NCBI GenBank assembly: GCA_964606465.1
Contig: CAZSGI010000010.1
Span: 1 to 17,486, forward strand
Reading direction: 5' to 3'
From: CG10-46-32 sp964606465
GTDB taxonomy: Bacteria > Patescibacteriota > Patescibacteriia > UBA2169
Length of the DNA: 17,486 nucleotides
Shown: one piece after another, positions 12,588 through 17,486 of the stretch
Layout of the letters: every line of letters starts with the position of its first letter
Position numbering within the stretch: position 1 is the first letter of the stretch
Notes under the pieces: model-generated
Seen by the model: only the letters and a program-made list of their open reading frames with translations
What the model was told of the DNA's origin: nothing
Databases searched by the model: none
Position numbers and translations under genes: made by a program

Positions 12588-12674
12588 TGGTGGGCGAAGA
12601 GGGACTTGAACCCTCACCCTGCAAGCAGGACAGCGCTCTGAACGCTGCGCGTCTACCAGTTCCGCCACTCGCCC
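12588..12674 (-). tRNA. tRNA-Leu (anticodon CAG)
   Basis: Read on the minus strand, acceptor GGGCGAG (12674-12668) pairs with TTCGCCC with one G-U, then discriminator A and an encoded CCA (12590-12588). The anticodon stem CAGCG/CGCTG encloses TTCAGAG (anticodon CAG). The long variable arm CCTGC/GCAGG marks a class II tRNA, and the T-arm is GAGGG/CCCTC with loop TTCAAGT. Length is 87 nt. It is directly preceded by copy 2 of the leader module. Confidence 0.96.
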
Positions 12675-12797
12675 TCGTCGTAGTCGCACTGCGGGTTGCG
12701 CGTGCGAGCAAACTCGCCCGCTTCACCCTCCGTGCGCCTACTCCTCTACAATTTTTTTCTTAACTCCGCTATGCGGAGCCCAAGAAAAAAATTGTAG
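12675..12797 (-). promoter_or_regulatory. tRNA leader module, copy 2 (before tRNA-Leu)
   Basis: This is the counterpart of 1894-2013, in the same orientation relative to its tRNA. In minus-strand order it contains a 16-bp perfect inverted repeat (12797-12782 and 12761-12746), AGAGGA, a 16-nt variable stretch, TGAAGCGGGC (12725-12716), a GCGAG/CTCGC stem (TTTG loop), GCACGCG (12705-12699), a 19-nt variable stretch and GACGA (12679-12675) touching the tRNA. GCGGG and a later CCCGC could close an outer stem around the small hairpin; copy 1 keeps CGGG/CCCG. It starts 9 bp after the stop of the solute-binding protein gene. Confidence 0.7.
12746..12797 (-). repeat. A/T-armed palindrome, copy 2
   Basis: On the plus strand CTACAATTTTTTTCTT (12746-12761) and AAGAAAAAAATTGTAG (12782-12797) are exact reverse complements. 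The centre AAC, TCCGCTATGCGGA, GCCC forms an inner CTCCGC/GCGGAG stem when its flanking bases are included. The arms differ in sequence and length from copy 1 yet stay fully paired. Confidence 0.78.
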
Positions 12798-12805
12798 AAT
12801 ACATT

Positions 12806-14713
12806 TTAGAATTGCAGGCGTTTTTTGGTTTTGATGTACCAGGTGTTGACATTCGAGAACCGGTCCGAAGGGTGGTTGATGCGCTCGGTTGAGATTCCTT
12901 TGATACGCTCCGGCGTGAGGTACGTGTACCGGAGGCTGTAGAGGAAGAGCGCGGGCACATCCGCGGCGAGTTGCTGCTGGAACGCGACGTACTTTTTTTC
13001 GCGTTCCGCGCCCTCGCTCGTCTTGCGTGCATCTTCCAGGAGCGCGTCGGTCGCCTTGTTCTGGTAGAGCGCGAGGTTTAAGCCCGGGTCGTTTGCCTGG
13101 GACGAGTGCCAGAACGGGTAGGGGTCCGGATCCTTTCCGATGATCTGGCCGAACAGGAGCACCTCGTAGGTGCGCGGCTTGATGATGTCTTTCTGGATTT
13201 TGGCGAGGTCGACGATGTTCAGGTTGACCGTAACGCCGACGCGCTGCCACATGTCCCGGATCGCTTCGGCGACGGTGATGGATTCTTCCCGCTGGATGGT
13301 GAGGAGCTCGAGCGAGAGCGCGGTGCCATTCTTTTCCCTGGTGTAGCGCCTCGGGGCTGCCTCCGGCAAGCCGAGCGAGGCGCTCCCTCGGGTGGGTGAC
13401 GTCGCCTCTGTGCCGGTTTCTCCATCTGCTCCCTCGGGGTAGGTTCGCTTCCACCCCGCATCATCCAGGAGCTTTTCCGCCTGCGCCGGGTCGAACAAGG
13501 TTCGGGGGATTGATTCGGAGTATCCGAGCATGCCGGGCAGGATGGGTGAGTCGACCGGAGCCGCATCCCCGCCGAATGCGCCGTCAATGATGTCTTGCCT
13601 GCTCGTCGCGAGGGCGAGCGCGAGCCTCACCTCTCGCTCTTTCAGCACCGGGTTTGCGGCTTGGTTGAAGAAGAGCGCCGTGTACTGGGGGAGCGCGAAC
13701 TGGTGTACCTGCGAGGCTTTGAGCGTTCCCTGGGGTTTGAGAGAAGGCAGGAATCCGATGCCGTCCGCGTTGCCGCCTTGGAGCGCGGCTTGCGCCTCTT
13801 CGAAGCTCGGGAAGAACTTTAAGGTAATCGTTTTGATGAACGGACCGTCGCCGTAGTAATCGTCGAACCGTTTGAGCGTGTACTCCTTGATGTTCCCTTT
13901 CTTGTCTTTGGAAAACTGCGCGAACCGGTAGGGGCCCGAGCCGACGGGTTTGAGGTTCAACTCCGCGAGGATGGCGTGTGCGGGGTCCACGTCAACCCAC
14001 CGGTGCTCGGGCAGGATGCCGAACGTCAGTACCGAGAGGAACGGGGCGAACGGTTCGGCGAGCGTAAAGCTGATGGTCCGTTCGTCGATCACCGCGGCGC
14101 GGACGTTGCGGAACGTGGCGTACAGCGGACTTTTGAAGTTCTGGTCCTGGATGCTCTGTAGCGTAAATAGCACGTCCTGCGCGGTGAGCAACTCTCCATC
14201 GTGCCACCGTACCCCTTCTCGCAACGTGAAAGTGTACGTGGTTTGCGCTTCGTCGATAGCGTAGCTTTCGGCGAGATCACCGATGAGGTTGCCGCGTTCA
14301 TCCAGCTTCATGAGGCTCGAGAACACGAGCCGCGAGATGTCTTGGTCAACGTCGTTGGTTTGGGCAAACAGGGGGTTGATGTACGTTGGCGCGCCGATAA
14401 CGGCTTCCACGTACTCACCGCCCGCCGCCGGGACGCGCACGATGTTGTTCCGGTAGAGTATCACGCCGAGCGCGAGGCTCGCGGCGAGCGAGAGGAAGAG
14501 TGAAATTTTGGTAAGCAGGAGCTCGGTTGGGCTGTAGAACTTGCCCAGATACTTGAGCTGGGTGAGGTTCGGGAGCCGTTTTTCCGAAATCACCTCAAAC
14601 ACGAAATCCTGGTCGTTTTTTTCGGTAAGCGAACGGTCAGCCCTGCGGGAGAGTTTCTTGCCAATAGTGTGGAGGTGGTCGGTTACGCTACGCCAGAGAG
14701 GAGCACCAATCAT
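12806..14713 (-). CDS. Membrane-anchored family-5 extracellular solute-binding protein
   Basis: This is the substrate-binding component of a peptide/nickel-type ABC importer (SBP_bac_5), 635 aa from the ATG at 14711-14713. An extension to 14779 would run through the hairpin at 14745-14777 and is rejected. The N-terminal 60 residues are cytoplasmic in character, then one hydrophobic segment (about 64-86, LTKISLFLSLAASLALGVILY) anchors it, instead of a lipobox. Family landmarks include YINPLFAQTNDVDQDISRLVF, SYTFTLREGVRWHDG-type sequence, LTAQDVLFTLQSIQD and VGSGPYRFAQF. Between LLDDAGWK and REKNGTALSLELL there is an extra stretch of about 30 low-complexity residues (about 425-456) that contains a DNA palindrome. 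No permease or ATPase genes are in the window. It follows secG, with a hairpin between. Confidence 0.92.
   Translation of the reverse strand: MIGAPLWRSVTDHLHTIGKKLSRRADRSLTEKNDQDFVFEVISEKRLPNLTQLKYLGKFYSPTELLLTKISLFLSLAASLALGVILYRNNIVRVPAAGGEYVEAVIGAPTYINPLFAQTNDVDQDISRLVFSSLMKLDERGNLIGDLAESYAIDEAQTTYTFTLREGVRWHDGELLTAQDVLFTLQSIQDQNFKSPLYATFRNVRAAVIDERTISFTLAEPFAPFLSVLTFGILPEHRWVDVDPAHAILAELNLKPVGSGPYRFAQFSKDKKGNIKEYTLKRFDDYYGDGPFIKTITLKFFPSFEEAQAALQGGNADGIGFLPSLKPQGTLKASQVHQFALPQYTALFFNQAANPVLKEREVRLALALATSRQDIIDGAFGGDAAPVDSPILPGMLGYSESIPRTLFDPAQAEKLLDDAGWKRTYPEGADGETGTEATSPTRGSASLGLPEAAPRRYTREKNGTALSLELLTIQREESITVAEAIRDMWQRVGVTVNLNIVDLAKIQKDIIKPRTYEVLLFGQIIGKDPDPYPFWHSSQANDPGLNLALYQNKATDALLEDARKTSEGAEREKKYVAFQQQLAADVPALFLYSLRYTYLTPERIKGISTERINHPSDRFSNVNTWYIKTKKRLQF
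13345..13384 (-). repeat. Nested palindrome inside the solute-binding protein gene
   Basis: AGCGCCTCG (13345-13353) and CGAGGCGCT (13376-13384) form a perfect outer 9-bp stem; inside, GGCTGCC and GGCAAGCC form a second stem with one bulge. It encodes SASLGLPEAAPRR in frame. Next to it, an 11-bp direct repeat GCTCCCTCGGG (13382-13392 and 13428-13438) is read in two different frames. Confidence 0.65.
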
Positions 14714-14744
14714 AACGCGTGGGACGCGGGAAAAAGTTTGGGAC

Positions 14745-14777
14745 GCATGTTTGGCGCGAGAAATGCGCCAAACATGC
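14745..14777 (-). terminator. Intercistronic hairpin between secG and the SBP gene
   Basis: GCATGTTTGGCGC and GCGCCAAACATGC form a perfect 13-bp stem with a 7-nt loop. On the minus strand it begins 13 nt after the secG stop and is followed, 10 nt later, by CTTTTT. It could be a partial terminator or a processing/stability hairpin that lowers downstream expression. Confidence 0.6.
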
Positions 14778-14790
14778 ACGCCCGTAAGGG

Positions 14791-15006
14791 TTAGACGATG
14801 AAGATGTCTGCGGCGAGCAGACCGAAGAAGATGAGTGCGAACACGATGGTGGCGACGTGGAGCACCTTTTCGCCACCCCGCTTTTTAGTCCGGTACATGT
14901 TTCCGCCGCCGCCGAACGCCGCGCCCAGGCCGGTCCCTTTCTGTTGCATCAGGATGGCGGTGACGAGCAAAACCGCGAATATGACTTGAAGAATCTGGAG
15001 TAGCAT
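14791..15006 (-). CDS. secG: Preprotein translocase subunit SecG
   Basis: SecG is the small third subunit of the SecYEG channel. Translation from the ATG at 15004-15006 gives 71 aa with two membrane helices (about 2-20 and 50-70) and the family connector MQQKGTGLGAAFGGGGNMY, KKRGGEKVLH. The longer frame to 15141 would start inside the upstream terminator and is rejected. No Shine-Dalgarno sequence is obvious. It is driven by the promoter at 15013-15047 and may be co-transcribed with the solute-binding protein gene. Confidence 0.93.
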   Translation of the reverse strand: MLLQILQVIFAVLLVTAILMQQKGTGLGAAFGGGGNMYRTKKRGGEKVLHVATIVFALIFFGLLAADIFIV

Positions 15007-15012
15007 GAATAC

Positions 15013-15047
15013 ATTATATAGTAGCAGAAAGGGGGTGTTTGTGTCAA
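15013..15047 (-). promoter_or_regulatory. secG promoter
   Basis: On the minus strand TTGACA (15047-15042) is followed after 18 bp by TACTAT (15023-15018), which runs into a perfect TATAAT (15018-15013) whose own spacing (23 bp) is too long for that -35. If TACTAT is used the leader is only about 5-8 nt; from TATAAT the transcript would begin at or next to the ATG. Confidence 0.6.
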
Positions 15048-15057
15048 ACGGCGGCGT

Positions 15058-15091
15058 AAGAAAAAGAGGGAGAATGTGAGTTCTCCCTCTT
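15058..15091 (-). terminator. Rho-independent terminator of the HisG-like gene
   Basis: On the minus strand AAGAGGGAGAA and TTCTCCCTCTT form a perfect 11-bp stem (15091-15081 and 15074-15064) with a 6-nt loop, then TTTCTTAC. It lies 10 bp after the stop of the HisG-like gene and 12 bp before the secG -35. Confidence 0.88.
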
Positions 15092-15100
15092 GGTGCTCGC

Positions 15101-15760
15101 TTACAATGCTTCACGTAGGCGACGAACGAGTTTTTGGGCAAGTTCGCGCTTGCTTTCCGTTAGATCCACTGGTCCGATGACAACGGTTTCGGAAACGAGC
15201 ATCATCTCCACAACGCGCAAGCCGTTTTGCTCTTGGGTTTTTCCGCTCTCCATGACGCATACGCCGTATGCGTAGTGTCCGATGGCCACGTGCCCTTCGG
15301 TGGACCCCGGAGAGGGAACAACGCGGACGTCATCCAGGGAACGGAGGTAGCATTGGGTAAGGTTTGGATACTCGGAGTATACCTCGCTTCCGGGCGGCAT
15401 ATCTTTCCAGGATTGCGCGTGGTTGCTCTCACTGGCGCAGAGGACGATGTGTGTCGGCCCGTTTGTCTCTTTGCTGTACGGCAGGTACGCGAGCTGGCAG
15501 ATAGAGCGCTGCCCCCTATAGTGCCCACAGAGCTCGTCTTCCAGCACGCAGTCAAATCCGCAGATGCCAATGTCGCAGATGCCGTCTTTGACAACCCTCG
15601 GGATTGCCTGGGGCCTGGTGAAGAATACGCTTTCCACGAACGGACAGTCGGTTTCGCACCGCGCCCGGCGGCCCTCGCGTTTGATGCTCCATCCGGCCGC
15701 CGCGAACAGGGCGACGGTTTTTTCCTCCAGGCTTCCGTTCGGAAGCGCGAGCTTGAGCAT
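15101..15760 (-). CDS. HisG-like ATP phosphoribosyltransferase homologue, divergent
   Basis: The 219-aa protein follows the HisG catalytic-domain pattern: LALPNGSLEEKTVALFAAAGW at the N-terminus, TRPQAIPRVVKDGICDIGICGFDCVLED (48-75) matching the family R..DIP..V..G..D.GI.G.D...E block, SEYPNLTQCYL (129-139), GSTEG (152-156) and ESGKTQEQNGL (171-181). HisG condenses ATP with PRPP in the first step of histidine synthesis. The usual AD-IVD segment before TGxTLxxN reads HYAYGVCVM here, so the active site may be altered. The protein is rich in cysteine (Cys35, 39, 62, 67, 71, 78, 88, 108, 137, 168). No other his genes are nearby. The start has a strong Shine-Dalgarno sequence, AAAGGAGG, 6 nt upstream. 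The TrpR-like gene lies directly upstream on the same strand. Confidence 0.78.
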   Translation of the reverse strand: MLKLALPNGSLEEKTVALFAAAGWSIKREGRRARCETDCPFVESVFFTRPQAIPRVVKDGICDIGICGFDCVLEDELCGHYRGQRSICQLAYLPYSKETNGPTHIVLCASESNHAQSWKDMPPGSEVYSEYPNLTQCYLRSLDDVRVVPSPGSTEGHVAIGHYAYGVCVMESGKTQEQNGLRVVEMMLVSETVVIGPVDLTESKRELAQKLVRRLREAL

Positions 15761-15786
15761 GGTTAGCCTCCTTTGTAAAAGAGCTT

Positions 15787-15818
15787 GTTATAATTTGGTT
15801 TTTGTATATACAAAAACC
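15787..15818 (-). promoter_or_regulatory. Promoter and perfect 22-bp palindrome before the HisG-like gene
   Basis: Positions 15797-15818 are an exact palindrome with centre GTATATAC and arms GGTTTTT/AAAAACC. On the minus strand TTTTTG (15816-15811) and TATAAC (15792-15787) form a moderate promoter with an 18-bp spacer, so most of the palindrome lies over the -35 and spacer. A bound dimer there would block transcription. The GGTTTTT half also belongs to the upstream terminator, so part of the symmetry may be incidental. Confidence 0.6.
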
Positions 15819-15838
15819 CCTTCGCTTTCGAGAAGGGG
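15812..15838 (-). terminator. Terminator of the TrpR-like gene
   Basis: On the minus strand CCCCTTC (15838-15832) pairs with GAAGGGG (15823-15817) around an 8-nt loop, followed by TTTTTG. It lies 27 bp after the TGA stop. Its T-run supplies the -35 of the next promoter. Confidence 0.83.
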
Positions 15839-15865
15839 CCGTTCGGATAGTTTAGTCAATCACTA

Positions 15866-16183
15866 TCAAGACAACCGCTTCCCGAAAGAAGGGTTGGCAT
15901 GATGAGAAATCCGGGCCAGCATGAGGCGGTAGCCGCCCATGCCCCGTTTGAGCCATTTGGAAATCCGCGCCACAGTGGTGGAGCTCAAACCGGTTGTTTC
16001 CACGATTTCCGAGTAGGGGATGCGCTGGTTCAGCATTTTGGCGGCCTGCCAGCGTTTGCCGAATTCAACCAGTTCCGCTTCGGTGAGCAGATCGCGGAAA
16101 AAGCGTTTGGCCTCTTGTTCGGTTTTGAGTTTGAGAATCGCCCGGAAGAGGTCCTGGGTTGTTTTGGTGTCCCATTGGGGCAT
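15866..16183 (-). CDS. TrpR/YerC-YecD family transcriptional regulator
   Basis: The 105-aa all-helical protein matches the TrpR-related YerC/YecD family: FFRDLLTEAELVEFGKRWQAAKML, then the helix-turn-helix IPYSEIVETTGLSSTTVARISKWLKRG (about 55-81). Length fits the family (about 100 aa). E. coli TrpR binds operators as a tryptophan-loaded dimer; ligand and targets of the YerC branch are not known to me. The gene has a strong promoter (16237-16264) overlapped by two tandem operator-like repeats (16204-16239), which suggests autoregulation. There is no Shine-Dalgarno sequence before the ATG at 16183. The HisG-like gene is directly downstream, behind a terminator and a palindrome, making it a possible second target. 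Confidence 0.9.
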   Translation of the reverse strand: MPQWDTKTTQDLFRAILKLKTEQEAKRFFRDLLTEAELVEFGKRWQAAKMLNQRIPYSEIVETTGLSSTTVARISKWLKRGMGGYRLMLARISHHANPSFGKRLS

Positions 16184-16203
16184 AGTATTTAGCTAAGATT
16201 AGC

Positions 16204-16264
16204 ACTTTAGTACAATAAAGTACTTTAGTCAGATAAAGTATAGCACAGGTAAGATCGTTGTCAA
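16204..16264 (-). promoter_or_regulatory. TrpR-like gene promoter with tandem operator-like repeats
   Basis: On the minus strand TTGACA (16264-16259) and TATACT (16242-16237) are 16 bp apart with extended TGTGC. Two adjacent 18-bp repeats follow (16239-16222 and 16221-16204), each an inverted repeat ACTTTA-N6-TAAAGT; the first overlaps the -10 and the start point. A weaker GCTAA/TTAGC inverted repeat lies at 16203-16192. The layout fits repression by a dimer pair. Confidence 0.72.
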
Positions 16265-16276
16265 GACCTGTCTTTT

Positions 16277-16870
16277 TTATATCAACAAACCCTCCGGATT
16301 ATTCCTGTCCTGATGCCACAAATATGGATTATTATGGATGTATCGGCGAATTTTGTTCAACGAAATTTCATTACGAATGATATGGTCGTAAAATCGGGAT
16401 TGCCAATGGAAATCGTAATCCGGATGCAACCGATGGGTTGTTTTTGTCACAATGGATTTAAATGAACCGATAATTACGGGTAAAGATTTCGGTTTGGGAG
16501 ATATTTTTGACATTTGCGGATATTTTCCCGTATATTTTTTGTAGAGACGAGGCAATGCCTCGTCTCTACCAGGGGTGCGCGCGTTTTGTATAACGATAAT
16601 CCCATGCACATGGTTTGGCATAATGATCCATTCACCCAATATTGTATTGGAAAAATGATTGGGAATATCCAACCAACAATCCCGCGCGATTTTCCCCACA
16701 TTAGACAACGCAATTGACCATTCCCCGCCGTCATCCCGCAGCGCATCCCCGAAATAATGGATGCGGTCGTGGGTGCAAATCGTGACAAAATACCACGCTG
16801 ACGACGAATAATCCCAATTAGATAATCGGGCTGATTGGATGCGATATTTATCTTTAAACAAATCCGACAT
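16277..16870 (-). CDS. IS200-like/RAYT (REP-associated tyrosine) transposase
   Basis: The 197-aa protein is a Y1 HUH transposase of the TnpA-REP type. It shows the N-terminal SARLSNWDYSSSAWYFVTICTHDRIHYFG, the HUH motif MPNHVHGIIVI (His87 and His89), and FHWQSRFYDHIIRNEISLNKIRRYIHNNPYLW with likely catalytic Tyr161. Such enzymes nick and join single-stranded hairpins and are tied to REP palindromes. The frame is intact from ATG to stop. The gene is more AT-rich than its neighbours, suggesting acquisition. No IS ends or target duplications were seen. A 29-bp REP-like palindrome lies within the reading frame (16541-16569), between the HUH motif and the tyrosine helix. It is divergent from the helicase gene, 20 bp away. 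Confidence 0.93.
   Translation of the reverse strand: MSDLFKDKYRIQSARLSNWDYSSSAWYFVTICTHDRIHYFGDALRDDGGEWSIALSNVGKIARDCWLDIPNHFSNTILGEWIIMPNHVHGIIVIQNARTPGRDEALPRLYKKYTGKYPQMSKISPKPKSLPVIIGSFKSIVTKTTHRLHPDYDFHWQSRFYDHIIRNEISLNKIRRYIHNNPYLWHQDRNNPEGLLI
16541..16569 (-). repeat. REP-like palindrome inside the RAYT gene
   Basis: GTAGAGACGAGGCA (16541-16554) and its exact reverse complement (16556-16569) flank a single A. In the transposase frame it encodes GRDEALPRLY. The GTAGAGAC...GTCTCTAC ends are like dispersed palindromes I know from other bacteria that carry RAYT genes. Confidence 0.8.
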
Positions 16871-16875
16871 AAAAA

Positions 16876-16884
16876 TGCTATACT
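16876..16884 (+). promoter_or_regulatory. Extended -10 promoter for the helicase gene
   Basis: TGC-TATACT (TATACT 16879-16884) is followed by only 6 nt before the ATG at 16891, so the transcript would start at or next to the start codon. The -35 is weak (TTAAAC at 16854, 19-bp spacing). Confidence 0.55.
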
Positions 16885-16890
16885 TTGATT

Positions 16891-17486
16891 ATGCCAAATT
16901 TATTCGCTGATTTAAACGAGCGCCAGCAAGAGGCCGTGCAGGCAACCGAAGGCCCGGTGTTGGTCATAGCCGGTGCTGGTAGCGGCAAAACGAAAACACT
17001 CACGCACCGCATCGCGTACCTGGTCACCGAGAAAGGCATCAAGCCGCACCAGATTTTGGCGGTGACGTTCACGAACAAGGCGGCTGATGAAATGCGCTCT
17101 CGCGCGGCCAAGCTCTTGGGCGCCAAGCCGAACCAATGGAAAACGTGGCAGGGGTTCGGGTCTGGCCCGGCCTTGGGAACGTTCCATGCGATTTGCGTGA
17201 GGATTTTGCGGCAGGAGGCCGGGCGCGTGGGATTTAAGCGTGAATTTGCGATTTACGACACCGAAGAGCAGAAGAGTGCCATCAAAAAAGTGATGTACAA
17301 TGAGGGCGTTTCCCCAAAAGACGTGAACCCTTCTGCGGTGCTTGGGCTTATCAGCCGCGCGAAAAATGAGCTCGTCACTCCGTCAAAGTTCGCAACCCAG
17401 ACAGACGGCCCGTTTGAGGAGACGGTGGCTGGGCTGTACGAACAGTACCAGGAGTACCTCAAAGAAAACCAGGCAATGGATTTTGA
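16891..17486 (+). CDS. UvrD/PcrA-type superfamily 1 DNA helicase, 5' part
   Basis: The frame runs open from the ATG at 16891 off the window edge (198 codons plus 2 bases). Superfamily 1A motifs appear in order: Q motif LNERQQEAV (8-16), Walker A GAGSGKTKT (28-36, Lys33), motif Ia VTFTNKAADEM (about 59-69), and motif Ib GTFHAICVRILR. The last residues NQAMDF begin the Walker B MDFDDLL motif. UvrD/PcrA act in nucleotide excision repair, mismatch repair and removal of recombination intermediates. The insert KPNQWKTWQGFGSGPALG before motif Ib is a little longer than usual. UvrD versus PcrA or another Rep-like member cannot be settled without the C-terminus. Confidence 0.94.
   Translation, partial: MPNLFADLNERQQEAVQATEGPVLVIAGAGSGKTKTLTHRIAYLVTEKGIKPHQILAVTFTNKAADEMRSRAAKLLGAKPNQWKTWQGFGSGPALGTFHAICVRILRQEAGRVGFKREFAIYDTEEQKSAIKKVMYNEGVSPKDVNPSAVLGLISRAKNELVTPSKFATQTDGPFEETVAGLYEQYQEYLKENQAMDF

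Noticed and set aside
12561..12689. N-terminal extension of the DUF2391 frame.
   Set aside because: It runs through tRNA-Leu; the family-like protein begins at MPKAKQ at 12560.
12699..12745. T-box riboswitch before tRNA-Leu (GGAGGGTGAAGCGGG resembles the T-box AGGGTGGNACCGCG).
   Set aside because: The match is partial, the Cys copy reads GGAAGCTGAAGCGGG, no specifier stem or downstream terminator follows, and the downstream gene is a tRNA rather than a synthetase or transporter.
16245..16271. Plus-strand terminator ACAGGT/ACCTGT followed by CTTTTTT.
   Set aside because: The stem is only 6 bp with a 15-nt loop and there is no plus-strand gene before it; the bases are better explained as the minus-strand promoter region of the TrpR-like gene.
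1..17486. CRISPR arrays, toxin-antitoxin pairs, prophage or defence genes.
   Set aside because: No regularly spaced direct repeats, cas genes, small paired toxin-like genes or phage structural genes were seen.

Overview
The window looks like chromosomal DNA of a small-genome bacterium of the Candidate Phyla Radiation (Patescibacteria, Parcubacteria-like). This is inferred from the gene mix (RNase J, a membrane-anchored family-5 solute-binding protein, DUF2391, a 3D-domain protein, a bactofilin-like membrane protein, a lone TrpR/YerC-like regulator), the frequent absence of Shine-Dalgarno sequences, and tight packing. UGA is used as a stop (genes ending at 10195 and 15866), so the Gracilibacteria/SR1 recoding does not apply. 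Both tRNA genes encode their CCA ends. Most of the window is GC-rich; the transposase gene near 16.3-16.9 kb is visibly more AT-rich.

Layout. 1-1.05 kb: ruvB (Holliday junction motor). 1.07-1.83 kb: a strong promoter, a structured leader and a secreted 3D-domain protein. 1.83-2.34 kb: a palindromic leader module, tRNA-Cys(GCA), a strong hairpin terminator, and on the minus strand a promoter and candidate small RNA. 2.34-4.46 kb (minus): glyA-folD, an overlapping one-carbon operon. 4.6-6.3 kb (minus): a 572-aa protein of unknown function with faint HD-GYP resemblance. 6.4-8.8 kb (plus): a bactofilin-like membrane protein and a phosphomannomutase/phosphoglucomutase. 8.8-9.8 kb (minus): trpS, ending 1 bp from the mutase. 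9.87-10.2 kb (plus): a small zinc-ribbon protein with its own promoter and terminator. 10.26-12.67 kb (minus): tRNA-Leu(CAG), a DUF2391 membrane protein and RNase J. 12.8-15.0 kb (minus): secG and a peptide-type solute-binding protein. 15.1-16.2 kb (minus): a TrpR/YerC-like regulator and a divergent HisG-like protein separated by a perfect 22-bp palindrome. 16.28-16.87 kb (minus): an IS200-like/RAYT transposase with a REP-like palindrome inside its reading frame. 16.89 kb to the end: the start of a UvrD/PcrA helicase.

The most unusual signal is non-coding. The two tRNA genes, 10 kb apart and on opposite strands, are each preceded by the same roughly 120-nt module in the same orientation. It has an A/T-armed palindrome, a conserved middle, a small stem whose two strands differ together between copies, and the sequence GACGA directly before the mature tRNA. 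The window is also rich in perfect palindromes (4608-4637, 15797-15818, 14745-14777, 2086-2125, 16541-16569 and a nested one at 13345-13384), several of them inside coding regions. A promoter form with the extended -10 TGCTATACT recurs four times. The TrpR-like gene carries two tandem operator-like repeats over its own promoter.
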